A stretch of DNA of 14,808 nucleotides from assembly GCA_014376425.1 (NCBI GenBank), contig JACMRO010000269.1, positions 1 to 14,808 of the forward strand, written 5' to 3'. Position numbers and translations under genes: made by a program. This document shows positions 8,378 through 14,553 of the stretch, piece by piece. Source of the stretch: Rubritepida sp. GTDB taxonomy: Bacteria > Pseudomonadota > Alphaproteobacteria > Acetobacterales > Acetobacteraceae. The notes below the pieces were generated by a model that had not been told where the DNA came from, searched no databases, and saw nothing but the letters and a program-made list of their open reading frames with translations. The number at the start of each line of letters is the position of its first letter. Positions within the stretch are counted from its first letter, which is position 1.

Positions 8378-8806
8378 ATGAGTCTCTGGAAGCGGCCACC
8401 CAGCATTGCCGCGATGCATGCCCGCAACGTGAATACGGTCAACGGCCTGCTGGGCATTCGCATCACCGAAGTGGGGGATGACTTCGTGCGCGCGGAGATG
8501 CCGGTGGATGAGCGACACGTTCAACCCTTCGGCATATTGCATGGCGGGGTCTCGGTTGTGCTGGCTGAAACCGTCGGCTCGCTAGCGTCGGTGTTGTGCT
8601 GCGACGAGGGTTATGGCGCGGTGGGGCTGGAGATCAACGCCAACCACCTGCTGCCGGTTCCGAAGGGTGACGTGGTGACGGCGGAATGTCGCCCGGTCCG
8701 CGTTGGCCGTAACATCCATGTCTGGAACATCGAGTTACGGCGGGGCGACGGCAAGCTAACCTGCGTGTCAAGGCTTACGACCAGCATCGTGGCGAACCGC
8801 ACATGA
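8378..8806 (+). CDS. Hotdog-fold acyl-CoA thioesterase, YdiI/MenI-like
   Basis: A 142-residue PaaI/4HBT-type hotdog thioesterase that hydrolyses acyl- or aroyl-CoA thioesters in the cytoplasm. The pattern is strikingly like E. coli YdiI (MenI, 1,4-dihydroxy-2-naphthoyl-CoA hydrolase): N-terminal LWKRPPS, MPVDERHVQPFGILHGG, VVLAETVGSLAS and GLEINANH all have counterparts there. His55 of the HGG motif, the catalytic Glu64 and Ser68 are present at the YdiI-equivalent places. Length matches the family, so it is complete. ATG at 8378 is set by AAGGA at 8366-8370, seven bases upstream. It is transcribed alone, diverging from the glycosyltransferase-PKS unit and converging on the stress-protein genes. 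The substrate is unknown. A menaquinone role is not supported by any neighbour. A housekeeping or polyketide-related editing role is possible but speculative. Confidence 0.9.
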   Translation: MSLWKRPPSIAAMHARNVNTVNGLLGIRITEVGDDFVRAEMPVDERHVQPFGILHGGVSVVLAETVGSLASVLCCDEGYGAVGLEINANHLLPVPKGDVVTAECRPVRVGRNIHVWNIELRRGDGKLTCVSRLTTSIVANRT

Positions 8807-8809
8807 AAA

Positions 8810-8837
8810 ACGGCGGCCACTCTGGGGTGACCGCCGT
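8810..8837. terminator. Intrinsic terminator between convergent genes (strongest on the minus strand)
   Basis: Stem arms 8810-8820 and 8827-8837 pair at 10 of 11 positions around a six-base loop. Read on the minus strand the hairpin is followed at once by TTTTT (the AAAAA at 8806-8810 on the plus strand), the classic Rho-independent form. It would end the stress-protein transcript and, less efficiently, the thioesterase transcript, whose stop is at 8804-8806. Confidence 0.8.
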
Positions 8838-8846
8838 CTTCAGCAT

Positions 8847-8870
8847 GGCCGGCCCGTCAACGGGCCGGCC
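8847..8870 (-). terminator. Perfect 10-bp GC hairpin just after the stress-protein stop
   Basis: GGCCGGCCCG (8847-8856) and its exact complement (8861-8870) flank the loop TCAA. It lies 12 bases beyond the stop of the minus-strand stress protein and upstream of the T-tailed hairpin at 8810-8837. It has no T tract of its own, so it probably stabilises the mRNA 3' end or assists the second hairpin. Confidence 0.55.
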
Positions 8871-8881
8871 CGGTGGCCCGA

Positions 8882-9688
8882 TCAGCGACGGTCGTTGTTC
8901 TCCGGCCGTGCACCACTGACATTGGTGCCGGCAACGTCGTCCATCGCGCGGGTTGCCGCGGTGCCGGGCGGGTTGCGCATGTCATTGCCCGGCCGGGCGC
9001 CGCTCGTGTTAGTGCCGGCCACATCGTCCATGGCGCGGGTCGCCGCGGTGCCAGGTGGGTTGTGCCGGTCATTCTCGGGCCGCGCGCCGGAGATGTTGGT
9101 GCCCAGCACGTCATCGGTCGTCCGGCTGGTAACGGTGCCGGTCGGGTTGCCAGGGGTGCCGTCCGGCGTGTAGCCGGTCCAGCCGCTGGCGCGGTATTCG
9201 CCGGCGCGCGTCGCGCTGTCGACGGGGCCGTGCTGATCCATGATCTGTCGCGCCTGCGCGATGCGGCTGGAATCAGCGCGTACGGTCACCAGAGTGCCGC
9301 CACGGCTCACGCCTTCGGCATACACATGCGCGTCAGCCTCATCGACGCCCGAGCCGGTCAGCGAGCCGAGCAGGCCACCAGCCGCGGCACCTGCGCCGGC
9401 GCCGGTCAACGCCGCCACCATCCAGCCTGCCGCGACCAGCGGGCCGATGCCGGGAATTGCCAGCATGCCGATGCCGGCCAGCAGGCCTGCACCGCCGCCC
9501 ACCAGCGTGCCGACGGTGGCCCCGGTGCCTGCACCGGTTTCCGCCCCGGCGGCATGCGCATTGTCACCGTGATCTCGGCTGATCACCGAAATGTTATCGT
9601 CGGAGAAGCCGGCTGCCTCTAAGGCATGCACCGCGCTGCTGGCGGAGGCGTAGCTGTCGAAAAGTCGGGCGTAGGTCTGGTCTGTCAT
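8882..9688 (-). CDS. GSP17M/YflT-like stress protein with glycine-zipper core and repeat tail
   Basis: A 268-residue protein. Residues 5-40 (YARLFDSYASASSAVHALEAAGF then SDDNISVISRD) resemble the general stress protein 17M/YflT domain. Residues 54-113 are a long Gly/Ala-rich hydrophobic stretch (glycine zipper) able to insert in or associate with a membrane. Residues 130-156 (GGTLVTVRADS, then an Ile/Ala helix and HGPVD) complete the pattern often seen in such proteins. Residues 172-268 are low-complexity: YTPDGTPGNPTGTV, then three copies of a 29-residue unit starting DDVxGTN. There is no classical signal peptide. Start ATG 9688 has GGAG about nine bases upstream. It lies downstream of, and on the same strand as, the PepSY-like gene, separated by a hairpin. 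A role in stress or the cell envelope is inferred from the family; biochemical function is unknown. Confidence 0.7.
   Translation of the reverse strand: MTDQTYARLFDSYASASSAVHALEAAGFSDDNISVISRDHGDNAHAAGAETGAGTGATVGTLVGGGAGLLAGIGMLAIPGIGPLVAAGWMVAALTGAGAGAAAGGLLGSLTGSGVDEADAHVYAEGVSRGGTLVTVRADSSRIAQARQIMDQHGPVDSATRAGEYRASGWTGYTPDGTPGNPTGTVTSRTTDDVLGTNISGARPENDRHNPPGTAATRAMDDVAGTNTSGARPGNDMRNPPGTAATRAMDDVAGTNVSGARPENNDRR
8885..9115 (-). repeat. 87-bp (29-residue) tandem repeats in the stress-protein C terminus
   Basis: Units correspond to residues 192-220, 221-249 and a 19-residue final part, 250-268. Each starts DDV(L/A)GTN(I/T/V)SGARP and continues with an Asn/Arg-rich turn and NPPGTAATRAM. 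DNA identity between units is high, pointing to recent in-frame duplication. The tail is polar and likely disordered. Confidence 0.88.
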
Positions 9689-9715
9689 GAAGTTGATCTC
9701 CGGATAAGGGGAAGA

Positions 9716-9739
9716 GCGGCCTGCCCGATGACAGGCCGC
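9716..9739 (-). terminator. Probable terminator of the PepSY-like gene
   Basis: A perfect 8-bp stem (GCGGCCTG 9716-9723, complement 9732-9739) surrounds an eight-base loop. It lies about 10 bases past the minus-strand stop at 9749. The downstream minus-strand sequence is TCTTCCCCTT, a weak T-rich tract, so termination may be partial, allowing read-through into the stress-protein gene. Confidence 0.55.
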
Positions 9740-9748
9740 AGCGTCACG

Positions 9749-10543
9749 TCAGCGGGCCGGTGCGGGGGTCATGCCAGGGGTCATGCCAGGGGTCGTGCCG
9801 GGGGTGTTGGTTCCCGTCGCGCGGTCCACCGCGCGGCCAGCGGCGGTGCCGGGCGGGTTGCCCGGCGTGCCGTCCGGCGTGGAAACACGGCCCTGCGTGC
9901 CGTCCACGGCGCGGCCAACCGCTGTCGAGGGCGGGTTGCCCCGTGTGCCGTCGGGTGCGCCATCAGGTGCGCCGGTCGTGCCCAGCGCACGGCCGACAGC
10001 GGTACCCGGTGGGTTGCCAGGCGTACCGTCCGGCGCGCCGGAAGTGCCCAGCGCGCGGCCAACCGCGGTGCCGGGCGGGTTGCCCGGCGTGCCATCGGGC
10101 GCAGCGCGGTTCACGGTGCCGCTGGTACCGGTCGCGGCCGGGCGCGGGCCGATGGTCGCCACGCCAGCGCCGTGCGCGATGCGGCCCCGGAAGTCCATCG
10201 CCACATCGCTGCTTGTGCCGCTACGCGACGCCGTGGCACGCCACAGGCCGTTATCGTCACGGCGAAGATTGGTGATGGCGCTGAAGCCGTGCTCCTCCAG
10301 CCGCCCGCGGGCCTGGCCCTCGGTGTAGCTGTTGGCGCCGTATTCCAGCTCGGAAGCGGCCACGATCACATCATCGGTGCGGGTGGGCGAGGCGGTGGCG
10401 GGGCGCTGGGCTTGGCTGGCGCCCGGCGTGCTCTGCGGGGTGGTCAGCGGCGCTGTTTGCGTCGTTGTCTGCGCTTGTGCGGCAAAGGGGAGGGCAAGGC
10501 CGGCGGTCAGGCCGCCCAGCATCAGGATGCGGGCCACGTTCAT
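9749..10543 (-). CDS. Exported PepSY-like protein with Pro/Gly-rich repeat tail
   Basis: A 264-residue protein with a clear signal peptide (MNVARILMLGGLTAGLALPF, cleavage likely after AQA near residue 24), so periplasmic or secreted. After a Thr/Gln/Pro-rich linker, residues about 58-120 hold a compact domain with ANSYTEGQARGRLEEHGF, LRRDDNGLWRATA and VAMDFRGRIA. This matches small PepSY-like domains (helix with Ala/Arg, then a Trp-containing strand and a final strand). Residues 148-244 are four imperfect repeats of the type APDGTPGNPPGTAVGRA, and residues 245-264 end in TPGM repeats. ATG 10543 is preceded by AAGGAA about eight bases upstream. PepSY domains are known as peptidase-inhibitory or regulatory modules; this role is not shown here. 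The tail resembles that of the neighbouring stress protein. Confidence 0.7.
   Translation of the reverse strand: MNVARILMLGGLTAGLALPFAAQAQTTTQTAPLTTPQSTPGASQAQRPATASPTRTDDVIVAASELEYGANSYTEGQARGRLEEHGFSAITNLRRDDNGLWRATASRSGTSSDVAMDFRGRIAHGAGVATIGPRPAATGTSGTVNRAAPDGTPGNPPGTAVGRALGTSGAPDGTPGNPPGTAVGRALGTTGAPDGAPDGTRGNPPSTAVGRAVDGTQGRVSTPDGTPGNPPGTAAGRAVDRATGTNTPGTTPGMTPGMTPAPAR
9765..9800 (-). repeat. 12-bp tandem repeats coding TPGM
   Basis: Three units of GGGGTCATGCCA type (9765-9776, 9777-9788, 9789-9800; the third has two changes) give TTPGMTPGMTP near the C terminus of the PepSY-like protein. Confidence 0.8.
9812..10102 (-). repeat. Four imperfect repeats (about 66-90 bp) in the PepSY-like protein tail
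   Basis: Units cover residues 148-169, 170-191, 192-221 and 222-244. The first two are 22 residues and nearly identical (APDGTPGNPPGTAVGRALGT); the third is expanded to 30 residues and the fourth is 23. The core PDGTPGNPPGTA also appears, as PDGTPGNPTGTV, in the next gene downstream. Confidence 0.88.
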
Positions 10544-10597
10544 CGGGATTGTTCCTTTTCATCTGGCGTATTCCACCCAATCACTCGGGCTGACGAA

Positions 10598-10625
10598 GGA
10601 ACGACGAAGGGGCGCCGGGGTTGCC
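10598..10625. promoter_or_regulatory. Candidate EcfG-type (general stress response) promoter element, possibly bidirectional
   Basis: The known alphaproteobacterial EcfG consensus is GGAAC, 16-17 bases, CGTT. On the plus strand GGAAC (10598-10602) is followed after 16 bases by GGTT (10619-10622). On the minus strand GCAAC is followed after 16 bases by an exact CGTT (10603-10600). Each strand has one mismatch. Predicted starts would lie about 50 bases before the PepSY-like ATG and about 65 bases before the asparaginase ATG. Confidence 0.35.
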
Positions 10626-10695
10626 ACCGATTTCCGGGCCATCGCGCCGCGCCCCGAACCGCGCCAGGATGGAAGGGACACGACAGGAGATCACG

Positions 10696-11700
10696 ATGAG
10701 CCACAAACCCCAGGTGCTGTTCATCGGCACCGGCGGCACGATGAGTGCGCTGGGCCAGGGTGGCCCCTTCGACATCATGGATTACGGCGCCCAGGGGCGC
10801 TTCATGGCGGCGGACGAGATCATCGCGTACTGGCCGCAGGTGCTGGAAAAGGCCGATATCGTGCCCATTCGCTTCCGCAACGTGGCCAGCACGGCGCTGG
10901 GGCCGCCGGAGTGGCTGGAGTTGCTGGCGCTGTGCCACGCGTCCCTGGCGGCGCATCCGCTGGCGGCCGGCATCGTCATCGGCCACGGCACCGCGACACT
11001 GGAGGAGACCGCGTACTTCCTCAGCCTGACGCATAAACTTCACGTGCCGATCGTGGTGGTGGGCGCCCAGCGCCCCTCCTCGGGCCTCGCATCCGACGCG
11101 CCGATGAACCTCGCCAACGCCATCCGCGTGGCGGCCGACCCTGTGGCGCGCGGCCTGGGCGCGCTGGTCGTGCTGAACGACGAGATCAACGCGGCGCGCG
11201 AGGTCACCAAGACCAGCACATCGCGCATGCAAACCTTCCGTTCACCGGATTTCGGCGTGCTCGGCCATTGCGACGGCGACCGCATCGCCTGGTACCGCAA
11301 ACCGATGCGACGCGCCGGGCCGGACACCGAATTCGACATGACCGGAATCACCGCGCTGCCGCGCGTGGACGTCATGGTCTCCTACGCCGGGGGCGATGGC
11401 GCGGCGGCGGGGGCCTTCGCCCAGGCCGGCGCCAGGGGCATCGTCATCGCCGGCTTCGCGCCCGGCTTCATGAGCCCGGGCGAGGCGGATGCGCTGGACC
11501 GGGTGGCCCGGCAGGGGGTGAAGGTCGTCGTCTCCTCCCGCGCCGGTTCAGGCCGGGTGTTCGGCACCGCACGCAAACGTGAGCCCGGCTTCATCGACGC
11601 CGACAACCTCAATGCGCAGAAGGCGCGCATCCTGCTGATGCTGGCGCTGACCCGGACGGATGATCATGCAGAGATCAGCCGAATGTTTGCCGAATACTAG
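10696..11700 (+). CDS. L-asparaginase-family amidohydrolase with Asp-to-Ala change in the active-site motif
   Basis: A 334-residue enzyme of the bacterial asparaginase/glutaminase fold, which hydrolyses L-asparagine to aspartate and ammonia. The N-terminal IGTGGTMS supplies the nucleophile Thr12. The second signature reads GHGTATLEET where classical enzymes have HGTDT: Thr99 is kept but the next residue, the substrate-binding Asp (Asp90 of E. coli AnsB), is Ala100. Lys172 in VTKTSTS corresponds to the catalytic Lys. GAQRPSSGLASDAPMNL and VSYAGGDGA are also family-typical. No signal peptide, so it is probably cytoplasmic. ATG 10696 is favoured by AGGAG at 10685-10689; a longer in-frame start at 10621 lacks such a site. 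It is the first gene of a five-gene plus-strand run. Because of Ala100, activity or substrate may differ from a standard asparaginase. Confidence 0.88.
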   Translation: MSHKPQVLFIGTGGTMSALGQGGPFDIMDYGAQGRFMAADEIIAYWPQVLEKADIVPIRFRNVASTALGPPEWLELLALCHASLAAHPLAAGIVIGHGTATLEETAYFLSLTHKLHVPIVVVGAQRPSSGLASDAPMNLANAIRVAADPVARGLGALVVLNDEINAAREVTKTSTSRMQTFRSPDFGVLGHCDGDRIAWYRKPMRRAGPDTEFDMTGITALPRVDVMVSYAGGDGAAAGAFAQAGARGIVIAGFAPGFMSPGEADALDRVARQGVKVVVSSRAGSGRVFGTARKREPGFIDADNLNAQKARILLMLALTRTDDHAEISRMFAEY

Positions 11701-11720
11701 GCCCGGTGCAGAATGACGGC

Positions 11721-12545
11721 ATGAATGAAGCTCCGCTCCACCTCGGCCTGCCGCGACGGTTGCACGCCCTGCTGCTTGCCCTGCTCGTCACCACCGGCTG
11801 CGCCGGGCCCACGGCGCCGGTGGCCGCGGCGGAGAGGGCTACGGCGGAGAAGGCTTCGCCACGGTGGCACGCCGTGCTGGTCGCCGGCGACCCCAGCCTG
11901 GAGGTCTGGGACCGGGCGGTCGAGCGCATGGGCGCGCGGCTGCGCGCCGGCGGGGGGGTGGCGACCATCCGCAGCTTCTCAGCCCGGCGCGACCGTGTGG
12001 CCGCGGGCGCCGAGCCGGCGCTGCGGGCCGATGTTCTGGGCGCCATCGCCGGCCTGCGCCCCGCCGCGGGCGAGGCCTGCCTGGTATTCCTGACGATGCA
12101 CGGCGCGCCGCAGCGTGGCCTGGCGCTTGCCGCGGAGAACAGCTTCATCAACCCGGCCAACCTCGATGCCGCGCTCAGCCAGGGCTGCGGCCAGGCACCC
12201 ACCTTCGTCATCGCCTCGGGCTGTTTCACCGGCAATTTCGCGCAGGGCGCGATGGCGCGGCCCAATCGCGTGGTGCTGACCGCGGCGCGGGCGGACCGTT
12301 CCTCCTTCGGTTGCTCGCCGCAGTTCGAACTGACCGTGTATGATCGCTGCCTGCTGGATGGGCTGGATGCGGGGCAGCCCAGCGCCGCCGCCCTCGCCAA
12401 GGCCAGCCAGAACTGTGTGGCGGCGGAAGAACAGCGGCAGCGGATGTCCCCGCCTTCCGAACCGCAAAGCGCCATTGGCGCCGCGGTGCGCGGCCTGGTG
12501 CCGCGATGGGCCGGAGCCTTGACCCCGCAGCCGGCCGAACGTTAG
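11721..12545 (+). CDS. Peptidase C13 (legumain-like, caspase-fold) family protein, exported
   Basis: A 274-residue protein with an N-terminal hydrophobic segment (LHALLLALLVTTGCAGP) that is a signal peptide and perhaps a loose lipobox (TTGC), so it probably acts in the periplasm or at the membrane. The core fits the C13/caspase fold: a first strand WHAVLVAGD, then CLVFLTMHGAPQ with catalytic His127, then FVIASGCFTGNF with catalytic Cys168 (41 residues later, normal spacing), then VVLTAARADRSSFGCS after it. C13 enzymes are cysteine endopeptidases; the eukaryotic ones cleave after Asn, but bacterial specificity is largely undefined. The ATG at 11721 is preferred for a normal signal peptide; an in-frame GTG at 11706 would add five residues. 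It starts 20 bases after the asparaginase stop and is likely in the same operon. Confidence 0.8.
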   Translation: MNEAPLHLGLPRRLHALLLALLVTTGCAGPTAPVAAAERATAEKASPRWHAVLVAGDPSLEVWDRAVERMGARLRAGGGVATIRSFSARRDRVAAGAEPALRADVLGAIAGLRPAAGEACLVFLTMHGAPQRGLALAAENSFINPANLDAALSQGCGQAPTFVIASGCFTGNFAQGAMARPNRVVLTAARADRSSFGCSPQFELTVYDRCLLDGLDAGQPSAAALAKASQNCVAAEEQRQRMSPPSEPQSAIGAAVRGLVPRWAGALTPQPAER

Positions 12546-12573
12546 ACGCCCTGACATGAACAAGGATGTCATT

Positions 12574-13035
12574 GTGTCTCTTCGCCGTACTCTTCTCGCC
12601 GTTCTCCTGGCTGGTGGCCTGACCACCGCCGCCTCTGCCCAATGCGATACGAGCTTCACCCTGGTGAACCAGTCAGGCGTCACGGTGCAGGAATTCTACT
12701 TCGGCTCCAGCGCGCAGCAGAGCTGGGGCCAGGATCAGCTGGGCCAGAACGTGCTGCCGAATGGCCAGTCGATGAACTTCCGCGCGCGCGCGGCCGGTCG
12801 AAACGATTTCCGGGTGATCTGGGCCAATGGCGAACGCGCCGACCTGATGAGCGTGGACATCTGCTCCACCAGCCAGATCATCGCGACGCCGACCGGCATC
12901 AGCGCACGCCCCCCATACCGGCCCCTGCGGCGCGGCAGTAAGGTCGCGGGACAGGGCCTTGGCCGCCTCATCGGCCAGGCTATGGCGCGGTGCGGCGCTG
13001 GTGGCTATGCCAGCGAGACCAACCCGCGCAGGTGA
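12574..13035 (+). CDS. Small secreted protein of unknown function
   Basis: A 153-residue exported protein. The GTG at 12574 is chosen because AAGGA (12562-12566) lies seven bases upstream and the product then begins with a textbook signal peptide, (M)SLRRTLLAVLLAGGLTTA, cut after ASA. An in-frame ATG at 12556 would add six residues but lacks a ribosome site. The mature part starts QCDTSFTLVNQSGVTVQEFY and contains SSAQQSWGQDQLGQNVLPNG, a Phe/Arg-rich strand, then ADLMSVDICSTSQI. This beta-rich layout with two Cys (possible disulfide) and a WGxDxLG motif recurs in small secreted proteobacterial proteins. The C-terminal 45 residues are basic and probably disordered. It ends three bases before gpmI. 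Function is not known. Confidence 0.75.
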   Translation: MSLRRTLLAVLLAGGLTTAASAQCDTSFTLVNQSGVTVQEFYFGSSAQQSWGQDQLGQNVLPNGQSMNFRARAAGRNDFRVIWANGERADLMSVDICSTSQIIATPTGISARPPYRPLRRGSKVAGQGLGRLIGQAMARCGAGGYASETNPRR

Positions 13036-13038
13036 CCC

Positions 13039-14553
13039 ATGCCCAAACCCGTGATGCTGGTAATCCTGGATGGCTGGGGCTGCCGGGCGGATCAGGCCGA
13101 CAACGCCGTTGCCCAGGCTGCCAAGCCGAATTTTGACGCGCTGTGGGCCGGCGGCCCGCACGCCCACCTTATCACCTGCGGCCTCGCCGTGGGCCTGCCG
13201 CCTGGGCAGATGGGCAACAGCGAAGTGGGCCACCTCAACATCGGCGCCGGCCGCGTCGTGATGCAGGATCTGCCGCGCATCGGTAACGCGGTGGCCGATG
13301 GCTCGCTGGCCCGGGCACCGGCGCTGCAGCAGACGGCGCAGGCGCTGCGGGCCGGCGGCGGTACGCTGCATCTGATGGGCCTGCTCTCGCCCGGGGGGGT
13401 GCATGCGCACCAGGACCATGCCGTGGCACTGGCGCGAGTATTCACCGACAAGGGGGTACCTGTCGCGATCCATGGCTGGACCGATGGGCGCGATACCGCG
13501 CCGCAATCGGCCCCCGGCTTCGTTGCCGAATTCGAGGCGCCGTTGCCGCCTGGCGCCCGTATCGAAACGCTGTGCGGCCGCTACTTCGCCATGGACCGCG
13601 ACCATCGCTGGGAACGGGTAGCGCAAGCCTGGGGCGCCATCGTCCTGGGCCAGGGCATGCCAGCGGCCGATGCGCAATCGGCCATTGCCGCCGCCTACGC
13701 CGCCGGGCGGACCGACGAATTCCTGCCGGCCAGCATACTGCCCGGCTACACCGGCATGCGCGACGGCGACGCGCTGCTGTGCTTCAACTTCCGCGCCGAC
13801 CGGGTGCGCGAGATCCTGGAGGCGCTGCTCGACCCGCGCTTCCAGGGTTTTGCGCGGTCGCGCGTGCCGGCGCTCTCCGCCGCCATCGGTATGACGCGGT
13901 ATTCCGTGGCGCTGGACCCCTACCTCACCACGCTGTTCCCGCCGCAACCGATGAGCGACCTGCTGGGCCAGGTGGTCAGCCGCGCCGGCCTCACGCAGCT
14001 GCGGATGGCGGAGACCGAGAAATACCCGCACGTCACCTACTTCCTGAATGGCGGCGATGAGGCGGTACTGCCGGGCGAGGACCGGGTGATGGTGCCCAGC
14101 CCGAAGGTCGCGACCTACGACCTGCAACCGCAGATGAGCGCGCCCGAACTGACCGCAAAGGCGGTTCAGGCCATCGCCGCCGGCGCGCATGACCTGATCG
14201 TGCTGAATTTCGCCAATGCCGACATGGTGGGCCACACCGGCAGCCTGCCCGCCGCCATCGCAGCCTGCGAGGCGGTGGATGCCGGCCTGGGCAGCATCAT
14301 CGAAGCCATCCGCACTGCCGGTGGCGCCCTGCTGGTCACCGCCGACCACGGCAATGCCGAAATGATGCGCGACCCGGTGACCGGCGGGCCGCACACCGCG
14401 CATACGCTGAACCCGGTGCCGGTGGCGCTGCTGGGCGGGCCGCCGGGCGGCACGCTCGCCGATGGCAGCCTGGCCGACGTTGCGCCCACGCTGCTGGCCC
14501 TGCTGGGCCTGGCACAACCCGCGGCGATGACTGGGCGGTCGCTGCTGCGATGA
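13039..14553 (+). CDS. gpmI: 2,3-bisphosphoglycerate-independent phosphoglycerate mutase
   Basis: A 504-residue, metal (Mn2+)-dependent glycolytic enzyme of the alkaline phosphatase superfamily that interconverts 3- and 2-phosphoglycerate in the cytoplasm. All hallmarks are present in order: MLVILDGWG with metal ligand Asp11; GQMGNSEVGHLNIGAGR with phosphorylated Ser61; GLLSPGGVHAHQDH; HGWTDGRDT; GRYFAMDRDHRW; NFRADRVREI; EKYPHVTYFLNGG; NFANADMVGHTG; VTADHGNAE and PHTAHTLNPVPV. Length is typical. ATG 13039 follows the previous stop by three bases, with AGGTGA just upstream. The stop overlaps the next start by four bases (ATGA), so translational coupling with the downstream gene is expected. 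No defect is visible. Confidence 0.97.
   Translation: MPKPVMLVILDGWGCRADQADNAVAQAAKPNFDALWAGGPHAHLITCGLAVGLPPGQMGNSEVGHLNIGAGRVVMQDLPRIGNAVADGSLARAPALQQTAQALRAGGGTLHLMGLLSPGGVHAHQDHAVALARVFTDKGVPVAIHGWTDGRDTAPQSAPGFVAEFEAPLPPGARIETLCGRYFAMDRDHRWERVAQAWGAIVLGQGMPAADAQSAIAAAYAAGRTDEFLPASILPGYTGMRDGDALLCFNFRADRVREILEALLDPRFQGFARSRVPALSAAIGMTRYSVALDPYLTTLFPPQPMSDLLGQVVSRAGLTQLRMAETEKYPHVTYFLNGGDEAVLPGEDRVMVPSPKVATYDLQPQMSAPELTAKAVQAIAAGAHDLIVLNFANADMVGHTGSLPAAIAACEAVDAGLGSIIEAIRTAGGALLVTADHGNAEMMRDPVTGGPHTAHTLNPVPVALLGGPPGGTLADGSLADVAPTLLALLGLAQPAAMTGRSLLR

Noticed and set aside
8378..8806. Assignment of the thioesterase to menaquinone synthesis (menI)
   Set aside because: The sequence pattern is YdiI-like, but no men genes are nearby and the family is substrate-promiscuous, so no gene symbol was given.
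8885..10102. CRISPR-like array
   Set aside because: The repeats are direct, coding and contiguous, with no unique spacers of constant length and no cas genes.
10621..10695. Longer N terminus for the asparaginase
   Set aside because: The extension is Arg/Pro-rich and unlike the family, whereas ATG 10696 has AGGAG six bases upstream and begins right before the conserved first strand.
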